64,000 bases of DNA, taken from Paenibacillus aceris (GTDB taxonomy: Bacteria > Bacillota > Bacilli > Paenibacillales > NBRC-103111). Below are positions 47,105 through 55,833 of the stretch, in pieces (position 1 is the stretch's first letter; the number at the start of each line of letters is the position of its first letter). Below the pieces are notes generated by a model. That model searched no databases. It worked only from the letters and a program-made list of their open reading frames with translations, and was not told where the DNA came from. The position numbers were made by a program, and so were the translations under genes. The stretch lies in contig NZ_JAGGKV010000013.1 in NCBI RefSeq assembly GCF_017874035.1, positions 156,203-220,202 of the forward strand, read 5' to 3'.

Positions 47105-49033
47105 ATGGGAGACATATTAAGAAGAAATCATGATTTCAACACAAAAAGACAGTATTGGGTTGAGCGCATATCCGTCAATAAACGCTACATGCCGGGATTA
47201 GATGGACTAAGGGCTCTTTCCGTATTAGCCGTCCTCGCTTACCATTTTAACTTGAATATGGTCCCCGGAGGGCTCTTGGGCGTCGGAATCTTTTTCGTTC
47301 TGTCCGGCTACTTGATTACGGATCAGCTCATAGCTCACTGGAAACAGTACAAGAGGCTTGACCTAAAAGATTTCTGGATAAGACGCGCGCGCCGCTTGCT
47401 GCCAGCCATGTTCACAATGCTAGCGTTTGTTGCCCTTTGGTTAAGCCTGTTCGACCAAGCCCGTTTAATCGCATTAAAAGGGGACTTTCTTTCAGCAGCT
47501 CTTTATTTCAACAACTGGTGGCTTATTTTCCATAAGGTATCGTATTTCGAAAGCTTTGGCCCTCCGTCTCCGATTGGGCATCTTTGGTCTTTGGCAGTTG
47601 AGGAGCAGTTCTACCTTATATGGCCTTTAGTGTTGACTATTCTTTTGCGTATTGTACCTCAAAGAGGCAAAATTTTTTTAATCGCACTTATAGGTGCAAC
47701 TGCTTCGGCATTAATCATGGCGATCCTTTACGCACCGGGGATGGATCCAAGCCGGGTATATTACGGCACGGATACCCGAATCTTTGCTTTGTTAATTGGA
47801 GCAGCGCTCTCGGTCATCTGGCCAAGCCAAAGCATTACAGCAAACATCTCTCGCAGATCTCGTAATATTTTGGATTTGACTGGAGGGATCGGACTAGTCA
47901 TCATCATCCTTATGATGGGGTGGACAAATGAATATGGAGACTATCTCTACTATGGCGGGCTGGTGCTTTTGTCGATTATATCTGCAATTGTCATCGCAGT
48001 ACTTGCACACCCGTTAAGTCGTCTCGCACGACTCATGGGATGCAGTCCTTTGCGCTGGATCGGCGTGCGCTCCTATAGCCTTTATATTTGGCATTACCCT
48101 ATCATCATTCTATCCAGCCCTACGGTGGATAACAGTTCCTCGATCCTTCGCATGATTGTTCAATTTGGAGTGAGTCTTCTTCTTGCTGCACTATCATGGA
48201 AATATATCGAAGAGCCTATACGCAATGGTTTATTAGGAAAACTATGGAGAAAACTAAGCATGAATCCGAAGCTAACTTATCAACGTCTTTTATCTATTAT
48301 CGCGGTAAGCCCGCTCATCTTTTTGACTTTATCCTGTAACAACTATGCGGATTCGTCAGTTTCAGCGAAACCAACTTCAGAAACTACTGTTCAAAATACG
48401 AAGGACCAATCCAGTGCTTCATCACAATCTAAGAATGAGGAAACAATAGTTCCAACAACTCCACCGGCAGCGGTGCCAATAACACCTAATTCAGCCAATC
48501 AGACAAATCATGATCAAACAGCCAAGGAAGAATCCGGTAAAGGATTTACAGCTATCGGCGATTCTGTAATCCTTGATGCCGCACCTTTTCTGGAAAAAAA
48601 TCTGCCAGGTATCGTGATCGATGGTAAGGTTGGCCGGCAAATGGTGCAAGCGCAAGAGGTAGTTAATCAACTCAAGGCAAATGGGAAACTTGGCAATTGT
48701 GTCATTATTGAACTAGGTACGAACGGGGCGTTTAACTCCGAAGAATTACGAACATTACTTTCCTCGCTAAGCGAAGTTCAACAAATCTTTTTGGTAAATA
48801 CTCGCGTTCCGAGAAAGTGGCAGGATACTGTTAACTCAGCTCTTAAGGAAGTGGCGGCGGAATATCGAAATGCTACACTTATAGATTGGTATTCAGCAAG
48901 TCAAGGAAAAGAAAACTTCTTCACCAAAGACGGCGTTCACCTTCAACAGGAAGGGGCAAAGTTCTATGCCGATCTTGTGACGAAAGCCATGTTTAATGAA
49001 ACAAGAACTATAATAAAATTCGCCCCCCTTTAA
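47105..49033 (+). CDS. oatA: Membrane acyltransferase, OatA-like peptidoglycan O-acetyltransferase
   Basis: 642 residues. The N-terminal acyltransferase-3 domain (about 25-380, some ten helices) has YMPGLDGLRALSVLAVLAYH and IGHLWSLAVEEQFYLIWP. After a Ser/Thr-rich linker an extracellular SGNH domain (about 480-630) has the GDS triad start (FTAIGDSV), ELGTNG and the DGVHL Asp/His. OatA acetylates muramic acid and gives lysozyme resistance. In B. subtilis oatA lies in the sigV-rsiV operon; here relics of that pair sit divergently next to it, supporting this name over a general acyltransferase. ATG start with GGGACGGAG upstream. Confidence 0.88.
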   Translation: MGDILRRNHDFNTKRQYWVERISVNKRYMPGLDGLRALSVLAVLAYHFNLNMVPGGLLGVGIFFVLSGYLITDQLIAHWKQYKRLDLKDFWIRRARRLLPAMFTMLAFVALWLSLFDQARLIALKGDFLSAALYFNNWWLIFHKVSYFESFGPPSPIGHLWSLAVEEQFYLIWPLVLTILLRIVPQRGKIFLIALIGATASALIMAILYAPGMDPSRVYYGTDTRIFALLIGAALSVIWPSQSITANISRRSRNILDLTGGIGLVIIILMMGWTNEYGDYLYYGGLVLLSIISAIVIAVLAHPLSRLARLMGCSPLRWIGVRSYSLYIWHYPIIILSSPTVDNSSSILRMIVQFGVSLLLAALSWKYIEEPIRNGLLGKLWRKLSMNPKLTYQRLLSIIAVSPLIFLTLSCNNYADSSVSAKPTSETTVQNTKDQSSASSQSKNEETIVPTTPPAAVPITPNSANQTNHDQTAKEESGKGFTAIGDSVILDAAPFLEKNLPGIVIDGKVGRQMVQAQEVVNQLKANGKLGNCVIIELGTNGAFNSEELRTLLSSLSEVQQIFLVNTRVPRKWQDTVNSALKEVAAEYRNATLIDWYSASQGKENFFTKDGVHLQQEGAKFYADLVTKAMFNETRTIIKFAPL

Positions 49034-49048
49034 AATATATAAACTTAA

Positions 49049-49081
49049 GACCCACAGCCCGTTGCTGTGGGTCACTTTTTT
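49049..49081 (+). terminator. Terminator of the oatA-like gene
   Basis: GACCCACAGC / GCTGTGGGTC with a five-base loop, then ACTTTTTT. Confidence 0.88.
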
Positions 49082-49114
49082 AGTTATTGAAGTAACGGGC
49101 AGCATTTATTAGGT

Positions 49115-49687
49115 TCATGCTTCAGTAAGGGCAGAGAGGATTTCCTGTGTTGTCCGGGTACGCCCGATGCGTGGAAAAATGAAATTTTTCACGTAATCAT
49201 GCCCGGTTTGGGAAAATCCAGTCATCGCATCGATCGCCAAAATCAGCTGATACCCGTGCATAAACGCTTCCCGCGCAGTCGTATCCACGCCTAACTCAGT
49301 AGCGATGCCGCATAAGACGATGGTGTCAATTCCCCGGCGGCGCAACTGAAGGTCGAGCTCCGTTCCGTAAAAAGCCCCCCATTGCTTCTTCGTGATGATA
49401 TGATCTGTCTCGGCGACCCGCATTTCCGGGACGATTTGATCCCATCCTTCAGGCAGATTCAGGGGTGGTGCAGGCGAATCCAACTTCGGTCGCGGGATAT
49501 CCTTCAGATCTTTACTAGATACCCGGACCAGTGCAACCATCGAGCCTTGCTCACGGAAAGTATCTGCCAAGGCGGCGGCGTTAGATACCACCTGCTCGGC
49601 GGAATAAGGGGCGTATTGATTCCCTATCCACTTTTGCAAATCAATGACAACCAACGCTGTTTTTTGTGGATCCCATAATTTTTCCAT
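49115..49687 (-). CDS. Isochorismatase-family hydrolase lacking the catalytic cysteine
   Basis: GAGGAGA precedes the ATG on the minus strand. 190 residues with the Rossmann-like family fold: Asp16 in LVVIDLQ, Lys100 in ITKKQWGAF. At the usual Cys nucleophile site the sequence is CGIATELGVDTTAR with Gly133. True isochorismatases (EntB, PhzD) also lack that Cys, unlike nicotinamidase-type members. Substrate unknown. Divergent from a TetR-type regulator 124 bp away, which may repress it. Confidence 0.88.
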   Translation of the reverse strand: MEKLWDPQKTALVVIDLQKWIGNQYAPYSAEQVVSNAAALADTFREQGSMVALVRVSSKDLKDIPRPKLDSPAPPLNLPEGWDQIVPEMRVAETDHIITKKQWGAFYGTELDLQLRRRGIDTIVLCGIATELGVDTTAREAFMHGYQLILAIDAMTGFSQTGHDYVKNFIFPRIGRTRTTQEILSALTEA

Positions 49688-49714
49688 TCCGTATGTTCTC
49701 CTCGTCCTTTTAAT

Positions 49715-49730
49715 TTGACCTGACGTTCAA
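49715..49730. promoter_or_regulatory. Possible TetR operator between the divergent genes
   Basis: TTGACCTGACGTTCAA is an imperfect palindrome (TTGA ... TCAA outer arms) in the shared upstream region. Weak evidence. Confidence 0.3.
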
Positions 49731-49811
49731 TTTTATAAACACAAGGTCATTTGACTTCATGTTTCATATTTTGTACTATCATTCATAAATAGTCAATGGG
49801 GGATTTTGTTT

Positions 49812-50705
49812 ATGAGTGTGACAAGGGAAGAGGTTTTAAAATCGGCGACGAAGCTTTTTAAGGAACAGGGGTTTCTTTCGACGACGATACAGGATATTGC
49901 CGAGGATTGCGGTATTGCCAAAGGATCCGTCTATAAATATTTTCCTTCCAAGGAAGACCTCTTCAGCGAGGTGTTTGATCAATGCCATAACGCCTATTTC
50001 GATCAAGTCGATGAGCTGACGCGCTTTCCCGGACTCTCGCCAGAAGAGCAGTTTCTGCAGCAGATCATTCTTCGATTCCGTTATTTTATGGAGTACAAGC
50101 ATATTCTGGTCGAATTTACGGAGCTACCCATCCAACAGGATCCCAAGTTCCAACCGCTTAGACACAAGGTTAGGGGGCGGCTCATCCGATGGCATAGAGA
50201 GTGCTTGATACAGGTTTATGGCGAAGAAATCCATCCGTTCCTGTGGGATTTGGTTTCCATCTATCGTGCGATTCTGAAGGAGTATTTATTTTGGATCGTT
50301 TATGAAGAAAAGTCTTTATCGCTTGAGGAAACGGCAAAGTTCATTTTGGACAAGCTCAATGTGCTCGTTAAGCATATGATGGCCTCCAACCTGAAGCCTC
50401 TGCTGAAACAAGCTTCGTTCGAGAGGTATTTAAGCTGGGGGCTCGAGGACCGCCAAGGGGAGAGAGAGCAGTTCCTTACCGAGCTGTTCTGGGAGATGGA
50501 TTCGGCCCTTAATGTTCTTCCATCCGGCGCCGAACATCGTTCGGAGCTGAAAGAGGTTTACCATTTTATCCAGAACGAGGTTCGTAAGGCGGAACCGAAT
50601 TTCCCGTTGCTGCAAGCTTCGCTCTACTTTTTGGAAAGAGAGAAAGAGCTTAAAAGTCAGGTCATCCAGTTAAGGAATATTATTTATTCAGGTAGGGGCA
50701 TTTAG
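49812..50705 (+). CDS. TetR-family regulator with a long C-terminal domain
   Basis: ATG 49812 has GGGGGA eight bases before it, better than the TTG at 49806. The N-terminal helix-turn-helix is typical (STTIQDIAEDCGIAKGSVYK YF, about residues 20-45). At 297 residues it is about 100 longer than most TetR proteins; the extra C-terminus is helical and ends in a charged coiled-coil-like segment (FLEREKELKSQVIQL). It is divergent from the isochorismatase-like gene, its probable target. The effector is unknown. Confidence 0.9.
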   Translation: MSVTREEVLKSATKLFKEQGFLSTTIQDIAEDCGIAKGSVYKYFPSKEDLFSEVFDQCHNAYFDQVDELTRFPGLSPEEQFLQQIILRFRYFMEYKHILVEFTELPIQQDPKFQPLRHKVRGRLIRWHRECLIQVYGEEIHPFLWDLVSIYRAILKEYLFWIVYEEKSLSLEETAKFILDKLNVLVKHMMASNLKPLLKQASFERYLSWGLEDRQGEREQFLTELFWEMDSALNVLPSGAEHRSELKEVYHFIQNEVRKAEPNFPLLQASLYFLEREKELKSQVIQLRNIIYSGRGI

Positions 50706-50714
50706 AGCGGTATG

Positions 50715-50750
50715 AAACGGACTAGCGTAATTTCAAACGCTAGTCCGTTT
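50715..50750. terminator. Bidirectional terminator between TetR and HxlR genes
   Basis: AAACGGACTAGCGT pairs with ACGCTAGTCCGTTT around a short loop. It serves both converging genes. Confidence 0.85.
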
Positions 50751-51099
50751 CTGTTTGCTCATTATTCTCCTTGCCGAGCTGCTTTCGCTCGACATGGGCC
50801 GATCCCCATTGATGTAAGGCTTCCAGAATCGGAGACAGGCTCATGCCGTATTCCGTGATGGAGTATTCCACTTTCGGCGGGATCTGCGGATAAATGACTC
50901 GTTTAACGAGCTCTTCTTCCTCCAATTCGCGCAGATGGAGCGTAAGCATCCTTTGCGTGATAGCGGGCAGCAATCTTCTTAGCTCATTGAACCGCAGAGG
51001 TTTGCCTTGAAGCAAATGATAAAGGATAATCGGCTTCCATTTGCCGACGATCGAATCCAGCGCCGTAACGAATTGACATTGGGCAGGGTTCTTTTGCAT
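50740..51099 (-). CDS. HxlR-family redox-type regulator (YodB/HypR-like)
   Basis: 119 residues. Winged helix with WKPIILYHLLQGKPLRFNEL and LTLHLRELEEEELVKR. A single N-terminal Cys at position 8 (NPAQCQF) matches the quinone- and disulfide-sensing Cys of YodB-type members. Divergent from an azoreductase gene, which is the known target of YodB in B. subtilis. The intergenic palindrome at 51153 may be its operator. Confidence 0.9.
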   Translation of the reverse strand: MQKNPAQCQFVTALDSIVGKWKPIILYHLLQGKPLRFNELRRLLPAITQRMLTLHLRELEEEELVKRVIYPQIPPKVEYSITEYGMSLSPILEALHQWGSAHVERKQLGKENNEQTETD

Positions 51100-51152
51100 A
51101 CGTTGACCTCCATTACAGTACCTTTTTTAATACTATACCACATTATTGTGCC

Positions 51153-51167
51153 TACTTTAAATAAGTA
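51153..51167. promoter_or_regulatory. Palindrome, candidate HxlR/YodB operator
   Basis: TACTTTAAATAAGTA is a near-perfect inverted repeat (TACTT / AAGTA) between the divergent hxlR-type and azoR genes. Confidence 0.45.
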
Positions 51168-51233
51168 AGTACATAGTATATGATCAATCTAGAAAGTGTA
51201 CTTAATTTGATTACAGAAAGGAAGTTTTGATTT

Positions 51234-51869
51234 ATGGCAACTGTATTGTACATCACCGCACATCCCCTTGATCCTGAGGAATCTTTTAGCCTCGCGGTAG
51301 GTAAAGAATTTATTGAGGCGTACCGTGAAGCTAATCCAACAGATGAGGTTGTTCGTTTGGATCTGTACAAAGAGAATATTCCGCAATTCGATGCAGATGT
51401 TTTGCGTGGTTGGGAAAAGCTTCGGTCGGGTTCGTCTTTTGATCAACTGTCCGAAGCCGAGCAATCAAAAGTAGCTCGTCTTGACGCGATTGTCGATCAA
51501 TACGTGGCAGCTGATAAGTACGTGTATGTTTCCCCCATGTGGAATTTCTCGATCCCGCCGGTTTTGAAAGCATATACGGATGCGACTTCAATTCCGGGCA
51601 AGACATTCAAATATACCAAGGATGGTCCTGTAGGTCTGTTGTCCAGCAAGAAAGCCTTGCACATTCAAGCTAGCGGTTCCGTTTATTCGGAAGGTCCTCT
51701 TGCTGAAGTTGAAATGGGATACAGCTATCTGAAAAAGATTTTGCAGTTCTATGGGATTCAATCTATGGAGGCCATTTTTGTTGAGGGAACGGCATCATCA
51801 GAGCGAGCTCCAGCCGCCATTAAAGAAGAGGCAATTGCGCATGCTAAGGAAGTTGCCAAAAGTTTCTAA
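51234..51869 (+). CDS. azoR: FMN-dependent NADH-azoreductase
   Basis: AAAGGAAG lies before the ATG. 211 residues with a flavodoxin-like fold: VLYITAHPLDPEESFSLAVG (FMN phosphate loop), SPMWNFSIPPVLKAYTD and LLSSKKALHIQASG are conserved in AzoR. It reduces quinones and azo compounds by two electrons with NADH in the cytoplasm, protecting against electrophiles. Divergent from the HxlR-type regulator. Confidence 0.92.
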   Translation: MATVLYITAHPLDPEESFSLAVGKEFIEAYREANPTDEVVRLDLYKENIPQFDADVLRGWEKLRSGSSFDQLSEAEQSKVARLDAIVDQYVAADKYVYVSPMWNFSIPPVLKAYTDATSIPGKTFKYTKDGPVGLLSSKKALHIQASGSVYSEGPLAEVEMGYSYLKKILQFYGIQSMEAIFVEGTASSERAPAAIKEEAIAHAKEVAKSF

Positions 51870-51916
51870 TAAGGGGTTTGGCAACATTCTTGGACTCCCA
51901 AAAGTGAAGTAATGCT

Positions 51917-52150
51917 TCAAAGCTGTTTCTGATACTTTTTGGGGAGCCCCGTTATCCGGGAAATCAAGTCGCATATGTCCTTGACGCTTCTTTGGTCAGG
52001 ATTATTTCCAGCGTTTACTGTGATTTCGGTAATAATAGAGTGAAGTAAGTCTTTTTGTTTCACAGGTTCCTTTGAGAAGCCTGTTAAGACTTGCTGAATC
52101 TGCTCAAAAGTAATTTCTTTAATAGTTGGTCTGTTGAATTCATACTCGAA
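51917..52150 (-). pseudogene. C-terminal fragment of a large serine recombinase
   Basis: The minus frame reads ITFEQIQQVLTGFSK and QKDLLHSIITEITVNAG, typical of the coiled tail of large serine integrases. The catalytic domain is absent, and the first 17 residues of the open frame look unrelated. Confidence 0.45.
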
Positions 52151-52340
52151 CATGATAAAAGAATAGAGGAAAACTAAAACCAGGTGGATTGCATGAATAA
52201 CCAAATTGTTAAATGCAAAAATCTATACATTCTCCATATCGATAATAGTCTGACTAATGCAGCCGCCGAACTGCTAAACTCGAAAATACATTGGATTAAT
52301 TGATTGAGGGGTCATGGTAGAAGGCAATTCGTTTATAAGA

Positions 52341-52388
52341 ACAGTCGCAGAGTACCGGCAGTTATGCTGGTGTCCTGCGACTGTTTTT
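52341..52388 (+). terminator. Terminator
   Basis: ACAGTCGCAG / CTGCGACTGT with a long inner stem-loop, then TTTTT. No gene is evident in 52151-52340. Confidence 0.8.
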
Positions 52389-52561
52389 GGTTTATCTTAT
52401 ATTCTAATCAGGTGTGCATCTCAGCTTGAATGGGGAAACAATTTCTGAGCGGTCTCGATAAAAGTTTTAACCGCAATGGTACAGTCCTCTGCGGGACCGG
52501 AAGCAATGAGAATATCCCGGTATGCTGCGGGTGAGACGCGTTTTAGAATAATACCGGGAGG

Positions 52562-52963
52562 AAGGTCAATGATCTTTCACCACTAGCGGGACTAGTCAAT
52601 CTGAGTACGTTGTCCATTAGTTTCAACAAGATCGCAGATCTAAAGCCGCTAGCAGGATTGGTTAAGCTTTGGAGACTCGATGCTGCGAATAATAACAGCA
52701 AAAATCTTGCTCCGTTATCTAAATTAACTAACTTACTTACTCTGGATTTATCATCTAACCAGATCTATGACTTGGAACCGTTGAAGAATTTTCAAAGGTT
52801 GGGTTACCTCTATTTGAACAACAATCGAGTGTGGGATTTAGAGCCAATCCAACAACTTAAATTTTTCCCGTATTATGATACGGGTGGACTCATTAACCGA
52901 CCTGAGCTGCAAAATAACTATTTAGATTTAAGTATTCTCAGGTTGCCTTTGTTGATTATTTGA
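52562..52963 (+). CDS. Leucine-rich-repeat protein fragment
   Basis: About five 22-residue internalin-type repeats (LSPLAGLVNLSTLSISFNKI, LAPLSKLTNLLTLDLSSNQI, LEPLKNFQRLGYLYLNNNRV). No start codon or signal peptide in front, so the N-terminus is lost. Probably the remains of a surface or SLH protein. The 170 bases upstream hold no clear gene. Confidence 0.5.
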   Translation, partial: KVNDLSPLAGLVNLSTLSISFNKIADLKPLAGLVKLWRLDAANNNSKNLAPLSKLTNLLTLDLSSNQIYDLEPLKNFQRLGYLYLNNNRVWDLEPIQQLKFFPYYDTGGLINRPELQNNYLDLSILRLPLLII

Positions 52964-53051
52964 TCTGTCATGAGAAAATAAAGTATTAGACTGCGGGCGG
53001 GCGTTAAGCTCAAATCTGAGTTTTCCTTTTGCCTACTATATACAATTTGTT

Positions 53052-53246
53052 TCAGGATTTACTATTAGCTATGCAATTCGATATCCCCAAAACAGCATTT
53101 AGTGGACAATAACGAGTCGTTCCTGTAACAATAGGTGCTATTCCAATTAAGCCCCACCATTTTTTATAGTATGCTCCAGCGAGAACAATTGCCGTTCCAA
53201 TTGTAACTCTTATAACTTGCTCCGTTTTCCCAACGTTACATTGCAT
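53052..53246 (-). CDS. DUF2892 small membrane protein
   Basis: GGAGGGG precedes the ATG on the minus strand. 64 residues: CNVGKTEQVIRVTIGTAIVL, a Trp/Gly turn and CPLNAVLGIS are the DUF2892 (YgaP-tail-like) pattern with two membrane helices. Such proteins often accompany rhodanese or sulfur-stress genes. A CsoR/CstR-like site lies upstream at 53381. Confidence 0.85.
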   Translation of the reverse strand: MQCNVGKTEQVIRVTIGTAIVLAGAYYKKWWGLIGIAPIVTGTTRYCPLNAVLGISNCIANSKS

Positions 53247-53380
53247 GATAACCCCTCCAAAGTATTGTTACGTTTATTGCACACATTGTATATATTGCCC
53301 TTTCCAAGTCAAGCAATGAATCAATTGAATTTGTAATTTCAGGGTTGACGTAAACGAAGACCAGTGACAATAACACCAAT

Positions 53381-53396
53381 TTACCAATATGGGTAT
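53381..53396. promoter_or_regulatory. CsoR/CstR-like operator, imperfect
   Basis: TTACCA ATAT GGGTAT: one perfect and one diverged half-site in the 6-4-6 layout of the palindrome at 54810. It stands upstream of the DUF2892 gene. Confidence 0.4.
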
Positions 53397-53570
53397 ATGT
53401 ATGCTTAATAAAGTAATCAGTTGGTATTGATTCTGAAGGATTGTGACTTGTTAACACATGTATTACACCTTACAGGCTCCAACTTACGTCCCTGTATCAA
53501 GGATACCTTGGGCATTTCGCCCATAGTGAAATATGGTGCTGAATTTAATTCTTCAATACCATTGCCTAAA

Positions 53571-53850
53571 CCGAAATCCGATTATAAATCTATGGTTTTT
53601 AACTTAAAAGAAGAAAATTTCGGCATTCTGTGGCAGATGAACATGCAGGAAAAGTTAAAGGATTGATTTTAATCAAAGATATCATATCCTAGAAGTTTGT
53701 AACCCATTTGAAGCAAAGCGCCTACTCGAAGAAAACTCCATTGTTGGGTATTGTTTACCCTGTACGATAGCCGTTTATTATGATGACGAAGGAAACACTA
53801 AAAAATTGGTCTTCCAAAACCTATGGCATTAATTGGGATGATGCGTAGTG
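53571..53850 (+). pseudogene. Frameshifted DUF302 gene
   Basis: Three frames in order: YKSMVFNLKEENFGILWQMN, then YHILEVCNPFEAKRLLEENS with VGYCLPCTIAVYYDDEG, then GLPKPMALIGMM. Together they form a DUF302 protein broken by two frameshifts. The interval 53851-54081 has no gene. Confidence 0.75.
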
Positions 53851-54081
53851 ATGAAACTTCCAATACGCATACCTGTATTTGTAAGAAGGGTTCTAGAAAT
53901 ATCTAATCGTTTAACATTCTCACATAATATTCAACTGTATGCAAATACTTAATGTACGACCATATAAATCAATCACTCAAACACGGTGTATTTGATTTAT
54001 GATTAACCGTATCTATGAAAATTATGTTATCAATATGTTTATATTCATCCATTTCCGAATAATGTAAGGAGTATTGCAACT

Positions 54082-54786
54082 GTGGAAAATACAGCATATA
54101 AACAGCACAAGGAACAACATTTTGCGGCTCCTGATTTCATTCGTGATATTGTGATTGGCATGTCCGATGGGCTAACCGTTCCTTTTGCGTTAGCTGCAGG
54201 ATTGTCTGGATCTGTCTTGGGAACGAATGTTGTTGTCATAGCTGGTCTTGCTGAAATTGCTGCAGGTTCAATTGCGATGGGGCTTGGCGGATACTTGGCC
54301 GCACGAACGGATCAAGAACACTATGCAAACGAGCTGGAAAGGGAACGCAGAGAAATCATCGAGGTCCCAGACAAGGAAAAAGAAGAGGTAGCCGACGCTC
54401 TAAAAAAGTGGGGACTACGAGACTCAGAAGTCCAATCAGCTGTCGAGGCGATTAGCAAAGATCCGGATAAGTGGGTTGATTTCATGATGAAACATGAACT
54501 TGGACTAGAAGTACCTGAACCCAAAAGGGCAAGAAATAGCTCATTAACCATTGGTTTATCATACATCATTGGTGGACTTGTCCCATTGTCCCCTTACTTG
54601 TTCATCCATACCGCATATTCTGCGTTATTTGTATCCGTTATAGCTACACTAATTGCATTGTACATTTTTGGCTATATCAAGGGGAGATTTACGGGTTCCA
54701 AACCATTTAAAAGTGCTTGGCAAACGACATTGGTCGGTGGAGTGGCAGCGGGAATTGCTTTTCTTGTCGCCAAATTAATTTCTTAA
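54082..54786 (+). CDS. VIT1/CCC1-family iron/manganese transporter
   Basis: Starts at GTG 54082 with AAGGAGT upstream. 234 residues: IRDIVIGMSDGLTVPFALAA and AAGSIAMGLGGYLAARTDQE are diagnostic of the VIT family. A cytoplasmic helical metal-binding hairpin (about 75-140, rich in Glu) is followed by three helices. It is expected to move Fe(II) or Mn(II) across the membrane to relieve excess. Stands alone. Confidence 0.92.
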   Translation: MENTAYKQHKEQHFAAPDFIRDIVIGMSDGLTVPFALAAGLSGSVLGTNVVVIAGLAEIAAGSIAMGLGGYLAARTDQEHYANELERERREIIEVPDKEKEEVADALKKWGLRDSEVQSAVEAISKDPDKWVDFMMKHELGLEVPEPKRARNSSLTIGLSYIIGGLVPLSPYLFIHTAYSALFVSVIATLIALYIFGYIKGRFTGSKPFKSAWQTTLVGGVAAGIAFLVAKLIS

Positions 54787-54809
54787 TTTAAGGAAAATGC
54801 CTTCTTTAT

Positions 54810-54825
54810 ATACCCATACGGGTAT
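54810..54825. promoter_or_regulatory. CsoR/CstR-like operator palindrome
   Basis: ATACCC ATAC GGGTAT, a perfect 6-4-6 palindrome of the kind bound by copper-sensing CsoR or persulfide-sensing CstR repressors. It lies just upstream of a thioredoxin start that has decayed. Confidence 0.55.
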
Positions 54826-54852
54826 GTGTATTAATCAAAAGGAGGATGACTA

Positions 54853-54879
54853 ATGGCACTAGTACATGCCACAGATTAA
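54853..54879 (+). pseudogene. Start of a lost thioredoxin gene
   Basis: AAAGGAGGATGACTA then ATG and MALVHATD, the usual first residues of bacillary thioredoxins, ended by a stop. No active-site CGPC follows. No other gene is seen up to 55146. Confidence 0.45.
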
Positions 54880-55069
54880 CCTACACTTATGGAGCTAATT
54901 CTTTCTGCAAACTTACCCTGAGCTTAATAGGTGAGATGCAAAAAATCAACTTTAGAAATGGTAATTTTTTGCCGTGTTTTGGATAGACGCGGCACCGTCT
55001 TTTTTGCGTTTGAAAATTGGGGTGCCAATTTAACCTTGTTGTTCTAATTGGATACTATACCTATATTTA

Positions 55070-55099
55070 ATAACTGCCGCCTTATAGGCGGTTATTTTT
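55070..55099 (+). terminator. Terminator-like hairpin upstream of the two-component genes
   Basis: ATAACTGCC / GGCGGTTAT with an inner loop, then TTTTC. Confidence 0.6.
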
Positions 55100-55146
55100 C
55101 TGTTAAAATAATACTATGAACTGAACGTTAAATGAGGTGATTTGTA

Positions 55147-55833
55147 ATGAAATTATTGATCGTAGAAGATGACCTTGCTTTACTTAAAGCGATCATGGAC
55201 ATATTCGAAAATGAGACTTTTGACACTACTGGTGTTTCCACGGGTGATGAAGCGTACTTCCTAGCGGAACAAGGAAATTACGATCTTATTATCCTTGATG
55301 TTATGTTACCCGGTATGAGCGGTCTTGATATCGTAAAGCAGTTACGGAAGCAACAAGTGTTAACACCGGTGATTATGTTAACTGCAAAAGACAGTGTCGA
55401 GGATTGCGTCAGAGGCTTGGATGCAGGCGCTGATGATTATGTAACCAAGCCATTTACGACTTCCATTTTACTTGCTAGAGCAAGAGCTGCATTAAGACGT
55501 AAAGGAAGCGTTGATCTGGATGGAAATTTGACATGTGGGCAAATCGTGCTCGTTACTAATCAAAGAGACGCTTTCGTTGATGAGCAGCCTTTGAAACTGA
55601 CGCCTAAGGAGTATGAACTATTTGAATTTTTCCTCCGCAATAAGGATCAGATTTTACCTAGGGATCAGATTTTTGAACGGATATGGGGGTACGATTCAGA
55701 TTCTGCTTCATCCGCAGTTGATGTCTATGTTCACCATTTGCGTAAGAAGCTTGCACCTTACGGAGGAGACCTCATCTTAAAGACCATTCGCGGCGTGGGG
55801 TATTTATTGAAGGGAGATTCCCATGTTCAGTAA
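55147..55833 (+). CDS. OmpR-family response regulator
   Basis: TGAGGTGA precedes the ATG. 228 residues. Receiver domain with acidic pocket Asp8/Asp9, phospho-acceptor Asp51 in LDVMLPG and Lys101 in VTKPF. The C-terminal winged helix (about 130-225) has LTPKEYELFEFFLRN and SAVDVYVHHLRKKL. Its end overlaps the kinase gene by 11 bases. It is likely to control the electron-transfer genes downstream. Confidence 0.94.
   Translation: MKLLIVEDDLALLKAIMDIFENETFDTTGVSTGDEAYFLAEQGNYDLIILDVMLPGMSGLDIVKQLRKQQVLTPVIMLTAKDSVEDCVRGLDAGADDYVTKPFTTSILLARARAALRRKGSVDLDGNLTCGQIVLVTNQRDAFVDEQPLKLTPKEYELFEFFLRNKDQILPRDQIFERIWGYDSDSASSAVDVYVHHLRKKLAPYGGDLILKTIRGVGYLLKGDSHVQ

Noticed and set aside
52430..52560. Minus-strand fragment that could be the tail of a LysR-type regulator
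   Set aside because: Only about 40 codons with a weak resemblance; not enough to call.
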